A stretch of DNA of 64,000 nt from Aneurinibacillus sp. Its GTDB lineage: Bacteria; Bacillota; UBA5301; DYFA01. Below the pieces are notes generated by a model. It was not told where the DNA came from and did no database searches. It saw nothing but the letters and a program-made list of their open reading frames with translations. Position 1 is the stretch's first letter. Each line of letters begins with the position of its first letter. This document shows, piece after piece, positions 20,998-28,704 of this stretch. The stretch lies in NCBI GenBank assembly GCA_020725425.1, contig DYFA01000038.1, positions 21,904-85,903 of the forward strand, in the 5' to 3' direction. Position numbers and translations under genes: made by a program.

Positions 20998-22599
20998 ATG
21001 AACTACAGCAAGGGCATTAACGCCAGTGCCGCTACGTTGACCAGGAACCGGACTCCCGACAGCGTGTCGGCAGTGAGCGGTCTGTGCGCGACGTGCGTGG
21101 AGGGGTGTCCGGGGCTCTGCGAAGTCGGAAGATCGGCGATCCGGGGGGTCGAGGCGATCTACCCGCAGCCCTTCGGCACCATGACGACGGGCGCACAGAA
21201 GGTTTATCCGGTGGATTTTTCACACTTCAACATCATGGGCACAGCCGTCGGCGCGCAGGGAATCGAGGCGGACAGCGACAAGGCCATCTTTCCCGCTGTC
21301 TCGTTGGAGACCGCCGTCGGCGCAGCCGGGGACTTGAAGCTGTCGTTGCCGGCCGTCATTCCGGGCTTGGGTTCGACCAGAGTGGCCCGGGACAACTGGG
21401 AAGGCTTGGCGATCGGGGCCGCCCTGTCCGGCGTGATCCTGACCATCGGCGAAAACGTGTGTGGCATGGACCAGGAGAGCGAGATCGTGCACGGCCGGGT
21501 CAGACACTCACCCGACCTCAAGCGGAGGGTCACCCTGTACCAGGAGTGGGCGAATGAGCGCGGCGCCATCGTGGTCCAGGCCAACGTAGAGGACACGCGC
21601 CTCGGAGTGCTGGAATACGCCATCGAAGAGCTGGGCGTGGAGGCTGTGGAACTCAAGTGGGGTCAGGGGGCCAAGAACATCGGCGGGGAAGTCAAGGTCC
21701 CCTCTCTCGACCACGCCCTGGAACTCAAGAAGCGGGGCTACATCGTGCTTCCTGACCCGGAGGATCCGACAGTCCAGGAGGCGTTCCGGTCGGGGGCCTT
21801 CCGGGAATTCGAGCGCCACTCCCGGGTGGGGATGGTCGAGGAGGAGGCCTTCCACCGGCGAGTGGAGCAGCTCCGGCGGGTGGGCGCCCGGTACGTCTTC
21901 CTGAAGACCGGCGCTTATCGTCCGGCTGACCTGGCCCGGGCGGTCAAGTGGGCGTCCGACGCCGGGATCGATCTGCTTACGGTCGACGGGGCCGGCGGCG
22001 GAACGGGGATGAGCCCCTGGCGGATGATGAACGAGTGGGGTATCCCCACCGTGTTCCTGGAGGCTCTGCTCGTCTCCTACCTGGACCGGCTGGCGGCCAG
22101 GAAGGCGTACTTGCCGCCGGTGGCGATCGCCGGAGGATTCGCCCTGGAGGACCAGATCTTCAAGGGCCTGGCTTTGGGAGCGCCGTACGTCAAGGCGGTG
22201 GGAGTGGCCAGAGCCCCGCTGACGGCGGTCCTGGTAGGTAAGACGGTCGGGCGGATGCTGACTCAGGGCAAGGTTCCACCGGAGTGGGCCAAGTACGGCG
22301 ACCAGGTGGAACAGGTCTTTGTGGCTGCTCACCGGCTCCGGGCCGCTCTGGGCAAGGACTTCGCCAAGCTTCCGCCGTCCGCCATCGCCCTGGTGAGCTA
22401 CTTCGAGCGGGTGGCTCAGGGACTGCGCCAGTTCATGTGCGGCGCCCGCAAGTTCCGGGTGGACCTCTTGGGGCGCGACGACTTAGTCGCTCTGACCCCC
22501 GAGGCGGCCCGGGTGACCGGCGTGCCGTACGTGATGGAGGCGGACGCGGCAGAGGCTGAGGAGATCCTCTCCGGCCGGGCGGTCTCGCTCGCCGGCTAG
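20998..22599 (+). CDS. FMN-binding glutamate synthase domain protein (stand-alone)
   Basis: A 533-residue protein of the FMN-binding glutamate synthase family. The C-terminal barrel is recognisable from VELKWGQGAKNIGGEVKVPS, LLTVDGAGGGTGMSPWRMMN and PVAIAGGFALEDQIFKGLAL. In GltS this domain forms glutamate from 2-oxoglutarate and channelled ammonia. An unusual N-terminal Cys cluster, GLCATCVEGCPGLCEVG at about residues 28-44, suggests a bound metal or Fe-S centre. It stands alone, without amidotransferase or GltD partners, so glutamate synthesis is not certain; related stand-alone proteins act on other substrates. GGAAGGAGG is eight bases before the ATG. A strong terminator follows. Confidence 0.82.
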   Translation: MNYSKGINASAATLTRNRTPDSVSAVSGLCATCVEGCPGLCEVGRSAIRGVEAIYPQPFGTMTTGAQKVYPVDFSHFNIMGTAVGAQGIEADSDKAIFPAVSLETAVGAAGDLKLSLPAVIPGLGSTRVARDNWEGLAIGAALSGVILTIGENVCGMDQESEIVHGRVRHSPDLKRRVTLYQEWANERGAIVVQANVEDTRLGVLEYAIEELGVEAVELKWGQGAKNIGGEVKVPSLDHALELKKRGYIVLPDPEDPTVQEAFRSGAFREFERHSRVGMVEEEAFHRRVEQLRRVGARYVFLKTGAYRPADLARAVKWASDAGIDLLTVDGAGGGTGMSPWRMMNEWGIPTVFLEALLVSYLDRLAARKAYLPPVAIAGGFALEDQIFKGLALGAPYVKAVGVARAPLTAVLVGKTVGRMLTQGKVPPEWAKYGDQVEQVFVAAHRLRAALGKDFAKLPPSAIALVSYFERVAQGLRQFMCGARKFRVDLLGRDDLVALTPEAARVTGVPYVMEADAAEAEEILSGRAVSLAG

Positions 22600-22622
22600 A
22601 GGATCCCAGGAACTCTCCTGAC

Positions 22623-22652
22623 GGGACCTCTCACTGGAGGTCCCGCTTTTTT
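22623..22652 (+). terminator. rho-independent terminator after the glutamate-synthase-like gene
   Basis: Perfect 8-bp stem GGGACCTC (22623-22630) with GAGGTCCC (22637-22644), six-base loop, then GC and six T. Confidence 0.9.
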
Positions 22653-22731
22653 ATTGCCGCGCGGCGCCGCACCCCTGCCCAGCGGCAGTCATAGGATGAA
22701 GGGACTATGGGACAAAGGAGGAATGATTGCG

Positions 22732-22899
22732 GTGGAAGTCAAAAAAGCCAGGCTCGCCCGAGCCTATGTCCCGTTCCAGGTATGGAGCGGCACCTTCTCC
22801 TGGGAGGAAGGCCTCGCCAAAGGAACCATCTTTCCCGAACTGTACCATCCCTACCACCCCCATGAACACCGCCTCTATCACCTCCATGAAGGGAGGTAA
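22732..22899 (+). CDS. cotJA: spore coat associated protein CotJA
   Basis: Small coat component of the forespore-engulfing mother cell, encoded first in cotJABC. Family sequence is visible as YVPFQVWSGTFSWEEGLAKG followed by TIFPELYHPYHP. I place the start at GTG 22732, ten bases after AAAGGAGG; the ATG at 22723 abuts that site and the ATG at 22696 has none, so the N-terminus is uncertain by up to 12 residues. With the GTG start the protein has 55 residues, shorter than Bacillus CotJA (82). The mother-cell (sigma-E) promoter expected upstream was not recognised. Confidence 0.85.
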   Translation: MEVKKARLARAYVPFQVWSGTFSWEEGLAKGTIFPELYHPYHPHEHRLYHLHEGR

Positions 22900-22905
22900 G
22901 ATGCC

Positions 22906-23175
22906 GTGAGCGACGACCGCAAGGAACTGCTGAGGCGACTTATGGTCGCGGAGTTCGCGGCCATCGACCTCAACCTGTACCTGGACACCCACCCCCGGGA
23001 CGAGCGGGCCCTCGAGGCCTACGCCAAGGCGAACCACGAGGTGATGATGGCGCGCCACGAGTACGAAGAGAAATATGGACCGCTCGTCAACTTCGGGCAC
23101 AGCCACTCGATCGGCAAAGACGCCCGCACCTGGCGCTGGCTCAACGAACCCTGGCCCTGGGAAGTCACTTCATGA
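22906..23175 (+). CDS. cotJB: spore coat protein CotJB
   Basis: An 89-residue coat protein of the CotJB family: RKELLRRLMVAEFAAIDLNL, YLDTHPRDERAL and the Trp-rich end DARTWRWLNEPWPWE. It starts at GTG 22906 with AAGGGAGGTAAG upstream, six bases after cotJA, and is followed 16 bases later by cotJC. The three products are thought to interact in the inner coat. Confidence 0.92.
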   Translation: MSDDRKELLRRLMVAEFAAIDLNLYLDTHPRDERALEAYAKANHEVMMARHEYEEKYGPLVNFGHSHSIGKDARTWRWLNEPWPWEVTS

Positions 23176-23191
23176 GTAAGGGGGAGCGAGC

Positions 23192-23764
23192 ATGTGGCTC
23201 TACGAAAAGAAACTGGAGTATCCCGTCAGGGTGTGCGGTCCCAACCCGCGGCTGGCCAAGAACATCATCACTCAGTACGGGGGGCCCGACGGGGAGCTGG
23301 CCGCCTCCCTGCGGTACCTGACCCAGCGCTACACCATGCCGATCCCCCAGGCCAAGGGGGTATTGACGGACATCGGCACAGAAGAGCTGGCGCACATGGA
23401 GATCGTGGCGGCCCTGGTCTACAACCTGCTCAAGGATGCTTCGATTGAAGAGATCAAGGCAGCCGGGCTCGACGGTTACTATGCCGACCACGACAAGGCG
23501 CTGTACTTCGTCAACGCCGAGGGGGTCCCGTGGACGGCCAGCTACATCCAGTCCAAGGGCGACCCTGTCACCGACCTCCACGAGGACATGGCGGCGGAGG
23601 AGAAGGCCCGCTCCACCTACGAGTGGCTGATCAATCTGTCCGACGACCCGGACGCCACCGACGTGCTGAAATTCCTCCGGGAACGGGAGGTCGTCCACTT
23701 CCAGCGGTTCGGAGAGACGCTAATGCTGGTCCAGGAATGGAAAGAGGGTCGGAAATACTTCTGA
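23192..23764 (+). CDS. cotJC: spore coat protein CotJC, manganese-catalase family
   Basis: A 190-residue four-helix-bundle protein of the dimanganese catalase superfamily. Ligand-containing segments are visible: GELAASLRYLTQRY, DIGTEELAHMEIVAAL, LHEDMAAEEKARSTYEWLI and FLREREVVHFQRFGETL. The Glu/His pairs EELAHME and REREVVHF are conserved metal ligands in this family. It is thought to protect spores from peroxide and is the last gene of cotJABC. The ATG follows GGGGGAGCG. The convergent coiled-coil gene ends 22 bases downstream, with no clear terminator between them. Confidence 0.93.
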   Translation: MWLYEKKLEYPVRVCGPNPRLAKNIITQYGGPDGELAASLRYLTQRYTMPIPQAKGVLTDIGTEELAHMEIVAALVYNLLKDASIEEIKAAGLDGYYADHDKALYFVNAEGVPWTASYIQSKGDPVTDLHEDMAAEEKARSTYEWLINLSDDPDATDVLKFLREREVVHFQRFGETLMLVQEWKEGRKYF

Positions 23765-23786
23765 GCCCTCTCCTCCGGGGGTGGCC

Positions 23787-24314
23787 TCAGCCGCCGGCGG
23801 AGGTGCGGCGGCGTCTAGGAACGGGCGGCGGCTCCGCGGCGGCCTTGGGCGGGGAGACGGCGATGACGGTCTCCGGCCGGTCGTCCCCCCAGACGATGAT
23901 CCAGGTGTCGCTGGTCTTGTCGTAGCGCACCTGTTGGCAGTTCTCGGCGCTCGAGGCGGCCACGGTGACGACCTGGCCCAGGTCGTGGCGGGCGCCGACC
24001 AGAAAGGACCCGCCCTTGGCCGCCCACTCCGCCGCCCAGCGGGCCAGGCGCATCGCTTGTCCCATCCGCTCCAGCCGGGCGTCTTTGGCGGCCAGTTCCT
24101 GCCGGCCGGCTTCACGGGCCTGCCGGGCGGCCTCAGCCTGGCCGGCTTCGCGCTGCGAGAGTTCCTCGTTAGCCCGGGCCAGTTTGACCGAGAGTTCCTC
24201 CACCGTCTGTTTCAGGTCCAGGTAGGCGCGAAGGAGGGCAGCTTGGTTATCCGGGTCATTCAGGTTGGCGCGGAGGAACCGGTCTTCTGGCGTGACGCTA
24301 GAGCGGCGCGGCAT
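23787..24314 (-). CDS. hypothetical coiled-coil protein
   Basis: A 175-residue protein that I do not recognise. Residues of about 25-80 form a long Ala/Glu/Arg-rich heptad pattern (LKQTVEELSVKLARANEELS onward), predicting a coiled coil. A compact beta-like segment follows with GARHDLGQVVTVAASSAENC and DTWIIVWGDDRPETVIAV, then a Pro/Arg tail. The ATG at 24314 is preferred, with GAGGTGAG upstream; a GTG three codons earlier is possible. It is convergent to cotJC and divergent from the HD-GYP gene. Its small size and position beside coat genes hint at a spore role, which is only a guess. Confidence 0.65.
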   Translation of the reverse strand: MPRRSSVTPEDRFLRANLNDPDNQAALLRAYLDLKQTVEELSVKLARANEELSQREAGQAEAARQAREAGRQELAAKDARLERMGQAMRLARWAAEWAAKGGSFLVGARHDLGQVVTVAASSAENCQQVRYDKTSDTWIIVWGDDRPETVIAVSPPKAAAEPPPVPRRRRTSAGG

Positions 24315-24457
24315 CGGCCTCACCTCGCCCCTAGCTTGCGCCCGCTTCCGGAGTGCTTATTTGTCATTTACAGAGGCATAAGAGGATGCATGTGCCAAAT
24401 CGTCGAAATTAGCAACAATTAGTGCGAATCAATCGGGCAGCGGGAGGAAGTGGCGTA

Positions 24458-25489
24458 ATGCGTCGCATTTCCCTGTCGGACTTGCACCCGGGATCGGTCC
24501 TGGCGAAACCGGTCTACGGGGCGTCGGGGGCGCTCCGGCTCAACCAGGGCAAGCAGATCACCCGCCAGTTCCTCGACTCGCTCAGCAGTTGGGGCATTCA
24601 CAGCGTTTACGTTGACGACGGAGCACCTCTTCCCGTGGTGCCGGAGGCGATGAAAGCGACCTACTACGAGGCGGTCGGCCGGATCAAGGTGGCGATGGAG
24701 ATACTCCGCCGGGGGAGTCTGGTCGACGCGGCGGCGCTCGGCAGCCAGTTGGGGGAGTTCGTCCTGCAACTGGCGGCCGAGCCGTGTGCCTTGAGCTGCC
24801 TGCACCTGCTCAGGGAGAGAGACGACTACACCTTCCATCATTGCATCGACGTCGGGATCGTGGCGGCGCTCGCCGGCAAGTGGCTGGGGTTCTCCGGAAC
24901 AGACTTGCTCCAGCTGGCCATGGCCGGGGCCCTGCACGACCTCGGTAAGGCCCGCCTCCCCCTGGAGATTCTGAACAAACCGGGCCGCCTGACTCCGGAG
25001 GAGTTCGACGTGGTGAAGACCCATCCCCTCCTCGGGCACGAACTGCTCACGGCGGAGTTCGGCCCCGGGTCGGTGGTGGCCCGGGTGGCCCTGGAGCACC
25101 ACGAGCGGACTGACGGCAGCGGCTACCCCCAGGGATTGAGGCCGGCCGATACCCTGCTGGCGTCGCGCATCGTGGCGATGGCGGACGTCTACGACGCCAT
25201 GACCTCCCGGCGGATCTATCGCGACCGCTCCCCGGAGTTTGCCGTGCTGGCGCAGCTCCAGGAGGACAGCTTCGGACTGCTCGACCCGCGGGTGGTCGGT
25301 GCCTTTCTGGAACACGTGATCCATTACGCCCACGGTCGCCGGGTCCGGCTCAGCAACGGCCAGATCGGGCGGGTGGTCTTCATCCACGAGATGGCTCCGA
25401 CCCGTCCTATTGTCGAAGTTGGGGTGGACTTGGTCGACCTGATGGTGCGGAAGGACTTGTCCGTGGTGGACGAGGTGGACGAAGAGTAA
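24458..25489 (+). CDS. HD-GYP domain cyclic di-GMP phosphodiesterase
   Basis: A 343-residue protein. An N-terminal region of about 120 residues begins MRRISLSDLHPGSVLAKPV, which resembles the DUF3391-like lead of many HD-GYP proteins. The HD-GYP domain follows, with FHHCIDVGIVAALAGKWLG, the HD pair in GALHDLGKARLP, HPLLGHELL, and the signature HHERTDGSGYP. HD-GYP enzymes hydrolyse cyclic di-GMP to pGpG or GMP. All visible metal-binding residues are intact, so it should be active. The ATG at 24458 follows GGGAGGAAG. It is a single gene; the GGDEF synthase is at 47084 and the PilZ receptor at 32225. Confidence 0.92.
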   Translation: MRRISLSDLHPGSVLAKPVYGASGALRLNQGKQITRQFLDSLSSWGIHSVYVDDGAPLPVVPEAMKATYYEAVGRIKVAMEILRRGSLVDAAALGSQLGEFVLQLAAEPCALSCLHLLRERDDYTFHHCIDVGIVAALAGKWLGFSGTDLLQLAMAGALHDLGKARLPLEILNKPGRLTPEEFDVVKTHPLLGHELLTAEFGPGSVVARVALEHHERTDGSGYPQGLRPADTLLASRIVAMADVYDAMTSRRIYRDRSPEFAVLAQLQEDSFGLLDPRVVGAFLEHVIHYAHGRRVRLSNGQIGRVVFIHEMAPTRPIVEVGVDLVDLMVRKDLSVVDEVDEE

Positions 25490-25552
25490 GCTCCCGCTTG
25501 GTCTAACGCCCCTCCTCACCCCATAGTAATGGGTTGAACGGGGGTGGACGTC

Positions 25553-26068
25553 ATGTGGTGCCTCGGAAGGCGCCGGATACCGGCCAGGTGGCGGCTGGTC
25601 TTGCTGGGCGCTGCCGTAGCGGTCTTTCTGTGCCTGGGTGCCCGGCCGGGCTGGACTCAGCCGTTCGACATCTCACCTGAAGAAGAGAGGCTGGTGGAGC
25701 TCACCAACACTGCCCGGAGCGACCAGGGCCTCCCTCCCCTGCGCATTGCCCCGGAGTTGATGCGCAGCGCTGAAGCGAAAGCCCGGGACATGAAGGAGCG
25801 GGACTATTTCGCTCACCACTCTCCCGAGGGAACCGGCCCCTTCACCTTGATGCGCGAAGCCGGCGCCGATTTTTCGACGGCCGGGGAGAACCTCGCCGAA
25901 GGCCCTTCGGCCGACCGGATCTTCGCCGGTTGGATGAAAAGTGACGAGCAACGGCGGAACATCCTGAGCCGTGAGTACACCCACCTGGGAATCGGCGTGG
26001 TCAGCCAGAACGGCCGCCTCATCGCCGTCCAACATTTTGCCCGGCTGCGTAACGCCACCAAGGATTAA
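25553..26068 (+). CDS. secreted CAP-domain (SCP/YkwD-like) protein
   Basis: A 171-residue exported protein: basic start, hydrophobic signal at about residues 15-35 ending in a Trp-Thr-Gln region, then one CAP domain. Diagnostic features are EEERLVELTNTARSDQGLPP, KARDMKERDYFAHHSPEGTG, AGENLAEG and the closing HLGIGVVSQNG. CAP proteins of the YkwD type are common in spore formers and their function is not defined. ATG 25553 is preferred, seven bases after GGGGGTGG; a GTG at 25544 would add three residues. It is monocistronic. Confidence 0.88.
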   Translation: MWCLGRRRIPARWRLVLLGAAVAVFLCLGARPGWTQPFDISPEEERLVELTNTARSDQGLPPLRIAPELMRSAEAKARDMKERDYFAHHSPEGTGPFTLMREAGADFSTAGENLAEGPSADRIFAGWMKSDEQRRNILSREYTHLGIGVVSQNGRLIAVQHFARLRNATKD

Positions 26069-26093
26069 GCGTCCTCTCCCGCTGACCAAATCC

Positions 26094-26123
26094 GGACAAT
26101 CAATTGTCCAAAAAAGGACAATT
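26094..26123. promoter_or_regulatory. three-half-site palindromic operator candidate upstream of the SDR gene
   Basis: GGACAAT at 26094-26100, two bases, ATTGTCC at 26103-26109, six A, then GGACAATT at 26116-26123. The first and second half-sites form one palindrome and the second and third form another (AATTGTCC-N6-GGACAATT). This looks like two overlapping binding sites for a dimeric repressor. It is 140 bases before the dehydrogenase start. The remaining 140 bases of this gap show nothing else distinct. Confidence 0.55.
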
Positions 26124-26264
26124 TTCAGATTTATGTAGGAGGCAGGAGGACGCTCCTTGAATCTGACAAACGGCGGGCTTGCCGGCGCAACGAGAGGCTG
26201 AGCAGTCAGGGCCGGAGCAGGGCGCCGCCGTAGTCAGGAGAACGAGTTTGGGGAGGTTTGGGAG

Positions 26265-27014
26265 ATGAAACTGGAAGGCAGAGTAGCAGTCATCACTGGG
26301 GCGGGCTCCGGCATGGGCCGCGGGATGGCGCTTCTCTTCGCTCAGGAGGGGGCCAAGGTGGTGGCCGTCGACTGGGTGGGGGAAAGCGCCGAGGAGACAG
26401 TCCGCCTGATTGAGACGGAGGCGAAGGGGGAGGCGGTGGCAGTCAAGGCCGACGTCTCCAGCGCCGAGGACGTGGACCGGATGATCAGCACGGCCGTGGA
26501 GCGCTTCGGCGGTGTGGACATTCTCTGCAACAACGCCGGGATTCTGGACATGAAGCCCTGCACTGAGATCGACGACGCCTGGTGGGACAAGGTGATCGGC
26601 GTCAACCTGAAAGGCGTCTTCCTGGGGTGTCGCCGAGCGATCCCGGAGATGCTCAAGCGGGGCAAAGGGGCGATCGTGAATACGGCTTCCATCGCCGGCC
26701 TTTTGGGCGGGGCGGCCGGGATGGCCTACACGGTTTCCAAACACGGCGTGATCGGCGTCACCCGGTCCGTGGCGGCTCAGTATGGCCCGCAGGGTATCCG
26801 GTGCAACGCCATCTGCCCGGGGGCGGTCGAGACCGGCATGACCCGCGACATGCTGAAGGATCCGGCGACGCTTCAGTGGCTGACCTCCACGCCGATCCGC
26901 CGCGTGGGTCAGCCGGCTGACATCGCTCAGGCCGCTCTCTACCTGGCCTCCGACGACTCCAGCTTCGTCACCGGGGCGCTGCTCGTGGTGGACGGCGGAT
27001 GGGTGGTGCGCTGA
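26265..27014 (+). CDS. short-chain dehydrogenase/reductase (classical SDR)
   Basis: A 249-residue NAD(P)-dependent oxidoreductase. The cofactor loop is TGAGSGMGRG (residues 11-20), NNAG is present in ILCNNAGIL, the catalytic Ser is in NTASIAGLLGG and the catalytic YxxxK is in AYTVSKHG. After the first strand the acidic Asp of VVAVDWVG suggests preference for NAD(H). Its closest style is the FabG/glucose-dehydrogenase group, but the substrate cannot be fixed. GGGGAGG and GGGAG precede the ATG. It stands alone behind a palindromic operator candidate, so its expression is probably controlled by an unlinked regulator. Confidence 0.87.
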   Translation: MKLEGRVAVITGAGSGMGRGMALLFAQEGAKVVAVDWVGESAEETVRLIETEAKGEAVAVKADVSSAEDVDRMISTAVERFGGVDILCNNAGILDMKPCTEIDDAWWDKVIGVNLKGVFLGCRRAIPEMLKRGKGAIVNTASIAGLLGGAAGMAYTVSKHGVIGVTRSVAAQYGPQGIRCNAICPGAVETGMTRDMLKDPATLQWLTSTPIRRVGQPADIAQAALYLASDDSSFVTGALLVVDGGWVVR

Positions 27015-27054
27015 TCCCCCATCGGCTTGACACCCACCCGGCGACCCAAGCCCC

Positions 27055-27083
27055 TTGCGGATTGGCGGTAGTTGCGTTATAAT
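27055..27083 (+). promoter_or_regulatory. sigma-A-type promoter for tRNA-Gly
   Basis: TTGCGG at 27055-27060, a 17-base spacer, and a perfect TATAAT at 27078-27083, 18 bases upstream of the tRNA. Confidence 0.75.
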
Positions 27084-27101
27084 GAATGAGCACAATTGAA
27101 T

Positions 27102-27177
27102 GCGGGTGTAGCTCAGTTGGCAGAGCGCTAGCTTCCCAAGCTGGATGTCGCGGGTTCGAGCCCCGTCACCCGCTCCA
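27102..27177 (+). tRNA. tRNA-Gly (anticodon CCC)
   Basis: A 76-base cloverleaf: acceptor GCGGGTG (27102-27108) with CACCCGC (27167-27173), D-loop with AGCTCAGTTGGCAGAGC, and anticodon loop TTCCCAA giving CCC. The T-loop contains GGTTCGAGCCC, and CCA is encoded at 27175-27177. It reads GGG glycine codons, which are frequent in this G+C-rich sequence. It has its own promoter and terminator. Confidence 0.97.
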
Positions 27178-27190
27178 AAGGAGTGAACGG

Positions 27191-27219
27191 CCCCGGGCAG
27201 AAGCCCGGGGTCTTGTTTT
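27191..27219 (+). terminator. rho-independent terminator after tRNA-Gly
   Basis: Perfect 8-bp stem CCCCGGGC (27191-27198) with GCCCGGGG (27203-27210), AGAA loop, and tail TCTTGTTTT. Confidence 0.9.
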
Positions 27220-27271
27220 GGTGCGGCGCCTCTTGACTGAGCGGGTTTTCGGCGGGGACGTACCGGGTGGT

Positions 27272-28696
27272 CTAAAGAGGGGCGTACTCTCCTTCTTCCT
27301 CGCCGTCGTTCTCCGGAGCGCCCCGGCGGGCGATCACCCTCTGCTCCCACCGTCGGGAAGCGTACACAAGATAGCTGAGGGTCATCCCCACGAACGGGCT
27401 GAAGGCGATCGCCCACCACACGCCCCGGGGACCGAGGGCGGGAAAGCGGGAGAGGAAGTAGGCCAGCGGCACTCGGACCAGCCACAAGGAGAAAAGGGTG
27501 ATGAACATCGTCGGGATGGTGTCGCCGGCGCCGCGGAGAACGCCGGTGAAGGCGAACATGGCGGCGAAGGGGACGTAGGAGAGACCGACGATGCGCAAAT
27601 AAGTCGTGCCGGTGTCGAGCACCGCCCGGTCGGTGGTGAAGATGGCAAGCAGGGGCCGGGGGATGAAGAGGGCCGCCAGGGTGATGAAGGCGGTGATACC
27701 GCAGGTCAGAAGGAGCGACCAGTGGACCGTCTCGGAGACCCGTCCCTTTTTTCCGGCTCCCAGGTTCTGTCCGACCACTGCCGAGACGGCGAGCCCCACG
27801 CTCATCGCCGGCAACAGGGCGAACTGGTCCAGGCGGGAGGCCGCCGCCACCGCAGCGACGATCACTTTGCCGAACCGGTTGACCACCGCGCTGACGGCGA
27901 GCCCCCCTAAAGAGACGAGGGTCTGCTGGACTCCGACCGGGAGGCCGATCTTCACCATCTGCCAGGTCAGGCCGAGGTCGATCCGGTAGGCGCCGGGCCG
28001 GAGGGAGATCAGGCGGTTGACCCGGTACAGGTGGAGGAGGCCGAGCACCGCCGAGATCGCCTGGGCCGCGTCGGTGGCGAGGGCTGCCCCGGCCACCCCC
28101 AGCCGCGGGAAGGGTCCCCAGCCGAAGATCAAGACCGGGTCGAGGACGATGTTCAGGACAGTGGCGTAGACGAGGAAGAGCAGGGGCGTTCGCGAGTCAC
28201 CCAGGCCCCGCAGGATGGCGCCGAGGGCGTTGTACACGAACATGAAGAACAGGCCACCCATGTACCAGATGAGATAGCTCGCCGCCAGGTCCTCGATCTC
28301 CTGCGGCGTGTTGATGAGGCGCAGGAGCGGGCGGTGAAAGACGATTCCGACGGAAGTGGCAACCACGCTGGCCAAGGCGAGCAACGCCAGGGAGTTGTGG
28401 ACGACCCGTCGCACGTCCTCCGGGCGGCGGGCTCCGGTGTACTGGGAGACCAGGACCGTCGTGGCCATGCCGATCCCCATCACCACTGCCACCAGGGCGA
28501 AGATGATCGGAAAACCCACTGAGACGGCCCCCAGCGCCTCCGGGCCAAGCATTCGCCCGACCCAGAAGCTGTCCACGGTGTTATAAAGGGCCTGCAGGAT
28601 GTTTCCCAGGAACATCGGCCAGGCGAAACGCAGCAGGTGCCTGGGGATGCTGCCCTCGGTGAAGTCGGCGCCGTGCCGGAGGGGCGTTGCAGCCAT
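27272..28696 (-). CDS. MATE-family multidrug/metabolite efflux transporter
   Basis: A 474-residue integral membrane protein with about twelve hydrophobic segments in two homologous halves, as expected for MATE exporters, which use Na+ or H+ gradients. Family features include PMFLGNILQALYNTVDSFWV in the first segment, RGLGDSRTPLLFL, PVGVQQTLVSLGG opening the second half, and RGAGDTIPTMFI. The DinF/NorM-like subfamily is likely; the substrate is unknown. It follows the PpiC gene by eight bases on the same strand, so the two are probably co-transcribed. Confidence 0.92.
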   Translation of the reverse strand: MAATPLRHGADFTEGSIPRHLLRFAWPMFLGNILQALYNTVDSFWVGRMLGPEALGAVSVGFPIIFALVAVVMGIGMATTVLVSQYTGARRPEDVRRVVHNSLALLALASVVATSVGIVFHRPLLRLINTPQEIEDLAASYLIWYMGGLFFMFVYNALGAILRGLGDSRTPLLFLVYATVLNIVLDPVLIFGWGPFPRLGVAGAALATDAAQAISAVLGLLHLYRVNRLISLRPGAYRIDLGLTWQMVKIGLPVGVQQTLVSLGGLAVSAVVNRFGKVIVAAVAAASRLDQFALLPAMSVGLAVSAVVGQNLGAGKKGRVSETVHWSLLLTCGITAFITLAALFIPRPLLAIFTTDRAVLDTGTTYLRIVGLSYVPFAAMFAFTGVLRGAGDTIPTMFITLFSLWLVRVPLAYFLSRFPALGPRGVWWAIAFSPFVGMTLSYLVYASRRWEQRVIARRGAPENDGEEEGEYAPL

Positions 28697-28704
28697 CGCT
28701 CAGG

